DNA from: Oscillospiraceae bacterium
Lineage (GTDB): Bacteria > Bacillota > Clostridia > Oscillospirales > CAG-382
DNA length: 64,000 nucleotides
Reading direction: 5' to 3'
Assembly (NCBI GenBank): GCA_015064955.1
Contig: SVRD01000009.1
Coordinates: 20,104 to 84,103 of the forward strand
Under the pieces are notes generated by a model. It ran no database searches. It saw nothing but the letters and a program-made list of their open reading frames with translations, and had not been told where the DNA came from. This document shows, in pieces, positions 39,065 to 47,512 of the stretch. Numbering within the stretch: the stretch's first letter is position 1; the number at the start of each line of letters is the position of its first letter. The translations under genes were made by a program, and so were the position numbers.

Positions 39065-40429
39065 ATGAAGAAAATTCTCGCTATCATTCTTGCGTGCTTC
39101 TTTGCAGTTTCCTTCGTTGCTTGCGGCGGCGGAGAAGATGAAAGCAGCGCAACACTCGGCACTTCCTCTACCGCAGGCGAAAGCAAGGTAGAAGAATCCT
39201 CCAAAGTAACCGTTTCCGAAGACGAATCTTCCGAAGCAGCTACCTCCGAAGACCCCTCTGAAGCAGTATCCGAGGGCGAAACCTCTGAAGGTGAGACTTC
39301 CGAAGGTGAAACCTCCGAAGGCGAAGGCGATGAACCCGTTGAAGTTACCTTCACCAACAAGTACGTTTCCTGGAAGGTCGCTACCGGTAACGGCGCAAGA
39401 ACCGATGTCACCGCTACCGAAGCTACTTCGCTTCAGCTTTCCAAGGTTAACGAAGACGTTGTTGCCGGCGACGTTGGTGTCTTCACTTATGACAAGTCGG
39501 GCAAGACACTTGATACCGAAGGCCTTGAAGATTTCGCAATCGTAGTTGCAAAGTACGACCACGAAACCTTCTCTTATGTTCGTGACGAGTTCTACGCAGT
39601 GGGCGAAGCAGATGACACCGTTTCGATTCCCAAGGACGGTTTTGTAATCGTTATTTACAAGACCTATGAAGACAAGATCAATGCAATCTCCACCACCACC
39701 AACCCCTTGTTCCCCCACGGTTTCGTATCCAACACCGGTCTTGACGCAAAGATCAAGTCCGCAAAGAAAACTCCCACTATTGACGGTAATGCTACTTCCG
39801 GCGAATACGGCGAAGCTATCTGGGATATCAAGCCTGACAATGCTCTCGTTTCCTATGCACAGTTTGATAAGAACAACTACTTTGCAACCGCTAAGGTTTA
39901 TATGACCTATGATGCTGAATATCTCTATCTTGCAGTTGTAGTTGATACTCCTTATCACTTCTGCCCCGTTAATGAATCGACCAAGGGCGATATTTGGAAG
40001 TACTCCGCAATTCAGGTTAACTTCGGCGCAAACGGCAGAGATACCGATTACATCGACGAGCATTGGGATTGGCAGATAGACAAAACTTCTACAAACGATA
40101 ACCTTATGCGTCAGTACGGTTTCTGTATCAGCGATGAAGGTCAGCAGTATAGCGTGGTATGGCAGGGCGACAGCAGCATTCTTTGCGATACCTACTGTGT
40201 AACCCGTGAGGGCGATATCACCACTTATGAAGTTGCTCTTAAATGGTCCGATCTCGGCAAGGGCGACGAAAAATTTGCCCCCAAGAAGGGCGATAGAGTT
40301 CAGGTCGCAGTTTCCTTCAACCTCGGTCTTTCCGAAGCAGAATCCTTCAAGAACATTACTCTTCGTGACGGCGGCGGTATCATCGGTATCAACGACTGGA
40401 CCAAGATCCCTACTATCACTCTCAACTAA
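39065..40429 (+). CDS. Lipoprotein with (SEGET)n linker and C-terminal CBM9/DOMON-like sugar-binding domain
   Basis: Lipobox FFAVSFVACGGG; PTIDGNATSGEYGEAIWDI ... VYMTYDAEYLYLAVVVDTPYH. Confidence 0.75.
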   Translation: MKKILAIILACFFAVSFVACGGGEDESSATLGTSSTAGESKVEESSKVTVSEDESSEAATSEDPSEAVSEGETSEGETSEGETSEGEGDEPVEVTFTNKYVSWKVATGNGARTDVTATEATSLQLSKVNEDVVAGDVGVFTYDKSGKTLDTEGLEDFAIVVAKYDHETFSYVRDEFYAVGEADDTVSIPKDGFVIVIYKTYEDKINAISTTTNPLFPHGFVSNTGLDAKIKSAKKTPTIDGNATSGEYGEAIWDIKPDNALVSYAQFDKNNYFATAKVYMTYDAEYLYLAVVVDTPYHFCPVNESTKGDIWKYSAIQVNFGANGRDTDYIDEHWDWQIDKTSTNDNLMRQYGFCISDEGQQYSVVWQGDSSILCDTYCVTREGDITTYEVALKWSDLGKGDEKFAPKKGDRVQVAVSFNLGLSEAESFKNITLRDGGGIIGINDWTKIPTITLN

Positions 40430-40462
40430 TCCGAACATAAGTTATTACGAGGTAAAAACGCG

Positions 40463-41329
40463 ATGAAATTAGGCGTAAGTCTTTACAGCTTCCACGGCTA
40501 TGCCGAAGAAGGTTCTTTGGGCATAAAGGGATGTATCGATAAGGTTAAAGAATTCGGCGGCGAAGGCGTTGACTTTGTCGAAACCGCAAAATATGCAAAC
40601 GACCACGAAGGTTACGTTGCATACGCAAAGGAAATCGGCGAATACTGCAAGGAAGTCGGCATTCAGGCTGTTTGCTTCTGTGTGGGATCTGATTTTCTCA
40701 ACCGCGACACCGACGAAGAAATTGCTCGTGTCAAGGGCTTGGTTGACGTAGCGGCGGCTTACGGCTGTCTCGCTATGCGTCACGATGCAACCCCCGGTTA
40801 TCTGGGTGCCGACGTAAGATGGAGAAGCTTCGATTACGTTCTTCCCATTCTTGCAAGAGCATACCGTGAGGTCACCGAATATGCTGAATCAAAGGGCATC
40901 AAGACCTGTATCGAAAACCACGGCTTCTTTGCTCAGGATCCCGATCGTGTGGAAAGGCTTATCAATGCTGTCGATCACCCCAATTTCGGCGCATTGGTAG
41001 ATATCGGCAACTTCGCTTGCGCAGATGCCGATCACAACTATGCGGTAGGTCTTCTTTCGCGCTATGCGGTTCACGCACACGCAAAGGACTTCCACAAGAA
41101 GAGCGGCTCGCTCGATAATCCCGGCGAGGGCTGGTTCCAGTCCCGCGGCGGTAACTATCTCCGCGGTTCGATCATCGGTCACGGCGACGTTCCCGTACGT
41201 CAGTGCGTAAAAACGCTCGCACGTAACGGATACGAGGGCTACCTCTGCATCGAATTCGAAGGTATGGAGGATGCGCTTACCGGTATCAGAATAGGCTGCG
41301 CAAACCTCAAGCGTTTTATCGAACAGTAA
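40463..41329 (+). CDS. Sugar phosphate isomerase/epimerase (TIM barrel, AP_endonuc_2 family)
   Basis: MKLGVSLYSFHGYAEEG; CIENHGFFAQDPDRVERLI; ALVDIGNFAC; HAHAKDFHKK. Confidence 0.9.
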   Translation: MKLGVSLYSFHGYAEEGSLGIKGCIDKVKEFGGEGVDFVETAKYANDHEGYVAYAKEIGEYCKEVGIQAVCFCVGSDFLNRDTDEEIARVKGLVDVAAAYGCLAMRHDATPGYLGADVRWRSFDYVLPILARAYREVTEYAESKGIKTCIENHGFFAQDPDRVERLINAVDHPNFGALVDIGNFACADADHNYAVGLLSRYAVHAHAKDFHKKSGSLDNPGEGWFQSRGGNYLRGSIIGHGDVPVRQCVKTLARNGYEGYLCIEFEGMEDALTGIRIGCANLKRFIEQ

Positions 41330-41344
41330 TTTAAATTCAAAGTA

Positions 41345-41374
41345 TATGGGGCGCTTTGGAAAAAGCGCCCCATA
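41345..41374 (+). terminator. Terminator of the carbohydrate cluster
   Basis: TATGGGGCGCTTT-ggaa-AAAGCGCCCCATA. Confidence 0.85.
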
Positions 41375-41388
41375 GTTTAATAAACGGT

Positions 41389-42069
41389 ATGGATAAAAAC
41401 AATAACCGCAGTATTCCGCCTGAGCAAAGGCGCGATACCGCAAAGGATAAAAAACGAATAAAGAAGATATTTATTGCAATTGTTGCGGCATTTGCTGCGC
41501 TCGGCATTATTATGGGAGTGCTTCTTTTGGTTTTGGAGCTGATAAAGCCCGAGGAAAGCGATATCTCCTATGAAGACTACCGCTTTTTTGAAGCCGATTA
41601 CAGCAAAAATATTTTCGAGGATAAGGTTTATATGCGAAAGAACCGTGCGATAATGTATGATCGCTACGGTCTCGAAACCGAGATAAAGGAAGAAAACGCT
41701 GTCAACGATACGCCTGCGGCAAGCCTCTTTTATGAATACTTCCATTGTCTTATGAACGGCGAATATACAAAATACCGCGATTTCTTCACAAATGCCTATC
41801 TTGAATCGGACGAGTGTGATATTCCCGAAAAATTCACGATGCAGGCGTTATATAATATAAACGTCAAGCTTCACAGCATCGGCACAAAGGAGATTGACGG
41901 AACAGAGCTTTCGTATGAAATATACGAGGTAAGCTATCAGATTTTTGAAAATAACGGAACGTTCAGACGCGACATTCTCCCCGACGAATCGCGCACTATC
42001 GTTTTCGAGCTATATATTTACAACGGCGCGGCAAAGATCAATTCTATCGGATACCGCGCAAACGGTTGA
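41389..42069 (+). CDS. Hypothetical single-TM protein
   Basis: MDKNNNRSIPPEQRRDTAKDKKRIKKIFIAIVAAFAALGIIMGVLLLVLEL; the listed TTG start at 41356 lies in the terminator. Confidence 0.72.
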   Translation: MDKNNNRSIPPEQRRDTAKDKKRIKKIFIAIVAAFAALGIIMGVLLLVLELIKPEESDISYEDYRFFEADYSKNIFEDKVYMRKNRAIMYDRYGLETEIKEENAVNDTPAASLFYEYFHCLMNGEYTKYRDFFTNAYLESDECDIPEKFTMQALYNINVKLHSIGTKEIDGTELSYEIYEVSYQIFENNGTFRRDILPDESRTIVFELYIYNGAAKINSIGYRANG

Positions 42070-42093
42070 TTTTTAGTATTCGGAGTGATTATT

Positions 42094-42804
42094 ATGGATA
42101 CATCAAGGTATCAAAAGGATATCGAAGCGTTTGAAAAGCGCGTTATCGAGCTCAAAGAAAAGGGAATTGCTATACTCGGCGACCTCAAAAGCGAGGTGCG
42201 CTCGATACGCGACCGCGACCCTGCGGCAAGAAGCGATGCCGAGGTGCTTTTGCTTTATCCCGGACTTCACGCGGTTATCGCGCACAGAATCGCAAACAAG
42301 CTTTATAAGCAGGGCAATTTCTTTGCCGCAAGAGCTGTAAGCCAATGGGCGAGGAATATAACGGGTATCGAAATACACCCTGCCGCTACTATCGGCAAGG
42401 GGTTGTTTATCGACCATGGGTGTGCTGTGGTGATCGGCGAAACCACGATAATCGGCGATAATTGCACCATTTATCAGGGCGCAACTCTCGGCGGTACGGG
42501 AAAGCACGTCGGAAAACGTCACCCCACCATCGGAAACAACGTTATGATCGGCGCGGGTGCGAAGGTTTTGGGCCCGATAACTATCGGCGACAATTCGAAA
42601 ATAGCGGCAGGCGCAGTCGTTTTGAAAGATATTCCCGATAATTCAACAGCGGTCGGCGTGCCCGCGCGTGTTGTTCGCGGCAAAAATGTCGAGCCCGCAC
42701 AGAATCTCGACCAGCTAAACGTTCCCGACCCCGTCGCGCAGGAGCTCGCATCGCTCCGTCAGCGTATCGAGGAATTGGAATCCAAGCTTCAGAACCGAGA
42801 TTAG
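42094..42804 (+). CDS. cysE: Serine O-acetyltransferase
   Basis: DPAARSDAEVLLLYPGLHAVIAHRIANKLY; GIEIHPAATIGKGLFIDHGCAVVIGETTIIGDNCTIYQGATLGGTGKHVGKRHPTIGNNVMIGAGAKVLG. Confidence 0.94.
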   Translation: MDTSRYQKDIEAFEKRVIELKEKGIAILGDLKSEVRSIRDRDPAARSDAEVLLLYPGLHAVIAHRIANKLYKQGNFFAARAVSQWARNITGIEIHPAATIGKGLFIDHGCAVVIGETTIIGDNCTIYQGATLGGTGKHVGKRHPTIGNNVMIGAGAKVLGPITIGDNSKIAAGAVVLKDIPDNSTAVGVPARVVRGKNVEPAQNLDQLNVPDPVAQELASLRQRIEELESKLQNRD

Positions 42805-42819
42805 TTATTAAATAAACAG

Positions 42820-42850
42820 GAGAAAGCTTTTTTATAAAGGCTTTCTCTTG
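42820..42850 (+). terminator. Terminator-like hairpin after cysE
   Basis: GGAGAAAGC...GCTTTCTC then TTG. Confidence 0.6.
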
Positions 42851-42898
42851 TTAAGCATTCAAAAACGATCAAAGACTAAAAATATTTTGCGTTTTCTC

Positions 42899-42927
42899 TT
42901 GACAATCTATTTTGTTTGTGGTATTAT
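42899..42927 (+). promoter_or_regulatory. Sigma-A promoter for tRNA-Arg
   Basis: TTGACA / 17-nt / TATTAT just upstream of the tRNA. Confidence 0.8.
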
Positions 42928-42943
42928 ATACCGCGTTGAATAT

Positions 42944-43020
42944 GCGCCGCTAGCTCAGCTGGATAGAGTAACTGGCTACGAACCAGTAGGTCAGGGGTTC
43001 GAATCCCTTGCGGCGTGCCA
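42944..43020 (+). tRNA. tRNA-Arg(ACG), CCA encoded
   Basis: GCGCCGC/GCGGCGT acceptor, D-arm AGCTCAGCTGGATAGAGT, CTGGCTACGAACCAG anticodon arm (ACG 42978-42980), GGGGTTCGAATCCC T-arm, 3' CCA. Confidence 0.97.
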
Positions 43021-43052
43021 AAAATCCTCGTTCGTATGAGCGGGGATTTTTG
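43021..43052 (+). terminator. Terminator downstream of tRNA-Arg
   Basis: AAAATCCTCG-ttcgtatgag-CGGGGATTTT-T. Confidence 0.88.
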
Positions 43053-43079
43053 TATATTTGAGATTATTATGGTTTTGGA

Positions 43080-43571
43080 GTGAATAAATTGAATCGCGAA
43101 GATGCTTATTATTTTATGATAATGTTAGCGTCAGGTCTTGATGAAGAATATAACGCGTGGCTTGATAAACATTTGGAAACAGAAGAACCGTTGAGTGATA
43201 TTACGTACGAGCTTTCTTTGTGCGGATCCGACGTGAATAAGGCAGTATCCTGCTTGAAAAATTATCGTGCCGGAGAAAGTGTTGACGAACGCACAGTATC
43301 TGAAAGATTGCGATTATTTCTGAAAAACGCATATGATTCAAATCGCTTCGGTAAAAAAGAAATCGTCGCGTATATGCATCGGTTCTCGGAAGTTGTCGGT
43401 GATCCGTGCGACTTTGAAATTGCCGTCTGGGGCGATATGTATTATATGGATGACTATTATGCACTTGCGGAAGACGGCGTTATTTCGTGGAAAAAATTCG
43501 ATTCGATGTTTTTTGCTTTTCTTAATGAAGGAATCGAAATGGACCGAAAGAATTTTTGGGATAATATGTAG
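43080..43571 (+). CDS. Hypothetical protein (DUF4240-like appearance)
   Basis: Intact ORF with GTG start; NRFGKKEIVAYMHRF ... VISWKKFDSMFFAFL; domain name not certain. Confidence 0.6.
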   Translation: MNKLNREDAYYFMIMLASGLDEEYNAWLDKHLETEEPLSDITYELSLCGSDVNKAVSCLKNYRAGESVDERTVSERLRLFLKNAYDSNRFGKKEIVAYMHRFSEVVGDPCDFEIAVWGDMYYMDDYYALAEDGVISWKKFDSMFFAFLNEGIEMDRKNFWDNM

Positions 43572-43604
43572 CTTAAACCGCTTCAAATCAAAGCCTGTGT
43601 AAAA

Positions 43605-43772
43605 GGGCGATGCGTCACAGTGATAAATCGCCTTAAAACCGTCATTTTTGCACAATACTGCATCAAAAAACTGCGATATACACTCGTATTATCGCAGTTT
43701 TTTTCTTTGTCTTGTAACAAAACTATCAGGTTTTAAGGTGCAAAACCGTTTTCTCACTATGACGCATCGCCC
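43605..43772. repeat. Nested inverted-repeat element (MITE-like or structured RNA)
   Basis: Outer arms 43605-43623 and 43754-43772 (19 bp, 1 mismatch), subterminal CGCCTTAAAACC/GGTTTTAAGGTG, inner perfect 14-bp hairpin 43665-43678/43690-43703. Confidence 0.8.
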
Positions 43773-43873
43773 TTCGGGCTTTTGTTTTTATCGGAACAAA
43801 ATGATTTTTGCACGAAAACGCACAATGACATTTGTGCACTGCTACAAAATGCATAATTGGAAATGTTATCCCA

Positions 43874-43902
43874 TTGACAAAAAAGTTAAAATGCTTTATA
43901 AT
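43874..43902 (+). promoter_or_regulatory. Sigma-A promoter for the CotH-dockerin locus
   Basis: TTGACA / 17-nt / TATAAT. Confidence 0.75.
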
Positions 43903-44074
43903 TCATATGTAAGAATGTGATGATAAGTATTCGTGAAGTGTTTCTTCGTTTTACCTCCTTTCAGCAATAGAAGCCCAACGTTCAGGGCTTCTGTTGCGTT
44001 ATATAGAGAAGGTTTAACAGAAGTATAACATTTTTTTATTGTTTCATCACAATAAATCCAAAGGAGAAAAAATC

Positions 44075-45772
44075 ATGAAAAGAAAATTGGCTATGCTTCT
44101 TCTTGTTTGTATGCTTGTAGGTGTGTTTGCAACACCTGCATCCGTATTTGCAGAGGACATTCAAGAACCCGGCGATATCGCAAAGGTTCTTATTTATACC
44201 GAGGGAGGAGTTAATATCCCCTCTGATAAGAGCAAAGTTAACTGCGAAATTATTATTGTTGACGAAGCAGGCGGTGAATATGAAACTATCAGCGCCGAAA
44301 ACTGCACCGTAAACGTAAGAGGTAACTCTACCTCTTCGGCATACAAAAAGCCTTATAATATCAAGTTTGAAAGCAAAACCGACGTTTTGGGTATGGGCAA
44401 AAACAAAAAATGGAGCCTTCTCGCAAACTGCTACGATAAAACCTTGATCCGTAACGCAGTGGTTATGGACTTTGCTAAAGAACTTGGCGTACCCTATACT
44501 CCCGATTACCGTTTTGTTGACGTTTACGTTAACGACGAGCTTCACGGTAGCTATCTGCTTATCGACTCTATCGAAGTAGGCGAGACTCGTGTTGATATCG
44601 ATCTTGATAACAACGAATATCTTTTAGAGCTTGACTGGAACCCCGAAGACTCGGATTGTTATTATTTCTATTCCTTCGGCGGCGGTCTTAAATTTGCGAT
44701 CAACGAGCCCGAGATCGACGAGCTTACCCGCGAACAGCAGAAATATGTAGAAGATCTTATTGCAGACGCAGAAGACGCTCTTTTGTACGGCGATTTCGAA
44801 GAGATTCAGAAGTATTTCGATATCGAATCTATGGCGAAGTTCTATCTTACTCTCGAATTTTTCAGAAATATCGACGTTGCTACAAGCTCTACCCGCTTCC
44901 ATATCAAAGGCGGCAAAATCTACGGCGGTCCTGTTTGGGACTTCGACCTTTCCTCCGGTAACTACAACGTTGATTATTACGGCGCAGGCACCTTGGAGCA
45001 GAGATTCCACGCAACAAAAATGAAGTGGTTCGGCGAGCTTGTTAAATTCGATGAATTCCAAAGCATAGTTAACGAATACTTCCTTGAAATGCAGGATACT
45101 ATCGTAAACCTTTATGCAGATAACCTTATCGGCGTAAATAAAATCGATACTATGATCGAAACCTACGGTGCGTCCTTCGACCGTAACCACAACGAAGCGG
45201 GCTGGGCACCCAACGTGGTTCACCATTCCTCTATGCAGCTCGAACGTCACCCCGACGAAACCTATGAAGAAAACGTTGAATTCTACCGCAACTGGTTGAA
45301 GGAACGTAACGAATGGCTTGTTGAAGAATGGGGACTCAAGTCCTTTATCGAGGTTGATTCCGAAAGCGGACTTATTCAGGACGGATTCTTTATTAAGGGC
45401 ATTCAGGCAGATACCACCGTGTCCGATCTTCTCGGTAAGTTTTCGAGTGATGATGTATATATCGAATACAACGGCGAAACTCTTGCTCCCGATGATATCG
45501 TTCCCAACGGCAGTATAGCTACTGTCGGCGGTGCTTCTTACCTTCTCGAAGTTGAGGGTTCCGACGTTATGCTCGGCGACATTAACAACGACGGAGCTAT
45601 CAACCAGTATGACTATATCCTTGTAAAACGACACTACTTCGAAACCCGTTACCTTACGGATGACGAAATGACCCGTGCGGACGTTAACGTTGACGGCGCT
45701 ATCAATCAGTACGATTATATTCTTATCAAGCGCCATTATTTCGGAACCTATGTTATCGGCGGTAACGATTAA
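44075..45772 (+). CDS. CotH-family kinase protein with C-terminal type I dockerin (paralog 1)
   Basis: Signal peptide; CTVNVRGNSTSSAYKKPYNIKFESKTDVLGMGKNKKWSLLANCYDKTLIRN; GGPVWDFDLSSGN; LGDINNDGAINQYDYILVKRHYF...ADVNVDGAINQYDYILIKRHYF. Confidence 0.93.
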   Translation: MKRKLAMLLLVCMLVGVFATPASVFAEDIQEPGDIAKVLIYTEGGVNIPSDKSKVNCEIIIVDEAGGEYETISAENCTVNVRGNSTSSAYKKPYNIKFESKTDVLGMGKNKKWSLLANCYDKTLIRNAVVMDFAKELGVPYTPDYRFVDVYVNDELHGSYLLIDSIEVGETRVDIDLDNNEYLLELDWNPEDSDCYYFYSFGGGLKFAINEPEIDELTREQQKYVEDLIADAEDALLYGDFEEIQKYFDIESMAKFYLTLEFFRNIDVATSSTRFHIKGGKIYGGPVWDFDLSSGNYNVDYYGAGTLEQRFHATKMKWFGELVKFDEFQSIVNEYFLEMQDTIVNLYADNLIGVNKIDTMIETYGASFDRNHNEAGWAPNVVHHSSMQLERHPDETYEENVEFYRNWLKERNEWLVEEWGLKSFIEVDSESGLIQDGFFIKGIQADTTVSDLLGKFSSDDVYIEYNGETLAPDDIVPNGSIATVGGASYLLEVEGSDVMLGDINNDGAINQYDYILVKRHYFETRYLTDDEMTRADVNVDGAINQYDYILIKRHYFGTYVIGGND

Positions 45773-45829
45773 TAAAGCTGTCTCGCGTCAGCATATTAAT
45801 CTTTTTGCACAAATTCCAAGGAGAAGGCT

Positions 45830-47512
45830 ATGAAAAGATATTTAGCTATCGCCCTTCTCGTGTATATTCTCGCAGGCGTTTTTGCTTTCGCGCTCAGCGC
45901 TTCTGCAGAAGATATCAGAACTTCGACAGACGTGCCCAAGGTTATTATCACCACCAACGATTACGTCTGGACCGAATATGTAAGCTGTTCGGTCGAGATC
46001 ATCGATGAAGAGGGCGGCAAGCACGAAATTATCCTTGACGAATCGTCAAAGATCAAGGTTCGCGGCAACTCCACCTCCTCGGGCGAAAAGAAGCCTTATA
46101 ATATTAAGTTCTCGGGAAAGACCGATGTTTTGGGTATGGGCAAGAACAAAAAGTGGTGTTTGCTTGCAAATTGCTATGAAAGAACCCTTATCCGCAACCA
46201 GACAGTTTTTGATTTCGCCGACAGCATAGGATTGGCGTATACTCCCTCCTATCGCGTTGTTGACGTTTATTTCAATAACAGCTTTCTCGGCAGCTATCTT
46301 CTCACCGACGCTGTCGAAGCGTCCGAAACCCGTGTCGATATCGACAACGAAGGTTTTGAATTCATTCTCGAACGCGACGCAAGAACCGACGAGGGCACAA
46401 CCTATTTCACTACCGATTATTACGGAATCAGACTCGGCATCAACGAGCCCGAAGAACCTACTGCAGAACAGTATGATTGGCTTATGGACTTCATTGACAA
46501 TGCCGAAAACGCACTTCGCAGCGGTGATTATGAAGAGGTTTTGAAGTATTTCGATATCGAATCGATGATCGACTTCTATATCGTGCTTGAGCTTTTTAAG
46601 AACGTAGACGTAGATACCGGCAGTACCCGTTTCTATATCAAGGACGGCAAGATCTACGGCGGTCCCTGCTGGGACTTCGACCTTTCCTCAGGTAACTGCT
46701 CGTCGAGCTATTACACGACTTATAATAACGTAAGCGGCTCCGGCAACAGCTGGGAGGGCTTGTGGTGCAATAGACTTTGGTTCAGACCTCTTCTCAGCTA
46801 TCCCGCATTTAAAGAGGCACTTTGCGACAGATATCTTGAGCTTCAGGACAATATCGTAAATCTTTATGCCGACAACGTTATCGGTCAGAATCACATCGAC
46901 AAGACTATCGAAACCTATTGGGGCTCGATTTCGCGTAACTATAACGAAGCGGGCTGGAAGATAGGCAAGGTATACAGCGAGCTCGAGCGTGTGCCCGATC
47001 CCACCTATGAAGAAAACGTTGAATTTTTCCGTACCTGGCTTGAAAACCGTAACAGATGGCTCCTCTCGGAATGGGGCCTCGATTCCTTCATAGACGTTGA
47101 TCCCGAAAGCGATCTTGTTCAAGACGGCTTCTTTATCAGCGGCGTTAAGGAGGGAACGACCGTTTCGGAGCTTCTCAATAAGTTCTCGGGCGATGCATAT
47201 ATTGAATATAACGGTGCAACGCTCGCTCCTGACGATATCGTTCCCAATGGAAGCACTGTATCTGTCGGCGGCGCTTCGTACGTTCTTGCAGTAGGCGGCG
47301 CGGGTCTTCTCGGTGACGTCAACGGCGACGGTGCTATCAACCGGTACGACTATATTCTTACCAAGCATCATTATTTTGCTGCAAGTTATCTCACCAATGA
47401 AGAAATGACTCGTGCAGACGTTAACGGCGACGGCGCTATCAATCAGTACGATTATATTCTTACCAAGCGGCATTGCTTTAAAACCTATGTTATAGGCGGT
47501 AATGATCAATGA
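45830..47512 (+). CDS. CotH-family kinase protein with C-terminal type I dockerin (paralog 2)
   Basis: Same architecture as paralog 1; LGDVNGDGAINRYDYILTKHHYF...ADVNGDGAINQYDYILTKRHCF. Confidence 0.93.
   Translation: MKRYLAIALLVYILAGVFAFALSASAEDIRTSTDVPKVIITTNDYVWTEYVSCSVEIIDEEGGKHEIILDESSKIKVRGNSTSSGEKKPYNIKFSGKTDVLGMGKNKKWCLLANCYERTLIRNQTVFDFADSIGLAYTPSYRVVDVYFNNSFLGSYLLTDAVEASETRVDIDNEGFEFILERDARTDEGTTYFTTDYYGIRLGINEPEEPTAEQYDWLMDFIDNAENALRSGDYEEVLKYFDIESMIDFYIVLELFKNVDVDTGSTRFYIKDGKIYGGPCWDFDLSSGNCSSSYYTTYNNVSGSGNSWEGLWCNRLWFRPLLSYPAFKEALCDRYLELQDNIVNLYADNVIGQNHIDKTIETYWGSISRNYNEAGWKIGKVYSELERVPDPTYEENVEFFRTWLENRNRWLLSEWGLDSFIDVDPESDLVQDGFFISGVKEGTTVSELLNKFSGDAYIEYNGATLAPDDIVPNGSTVSVGGASYVLAVGGAGLLGDVNGDGAINRYDYILTKHHYFAASYLTNEEMTRADVNGDGAINQYDYILTKRHCFKTYVIGGNDQ

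Noticed and set aside
41356-41388. N-terminal extension of the 41389 gene from a TTG
   Set aside because: The extension is the 3' half of a terminator hairpin.
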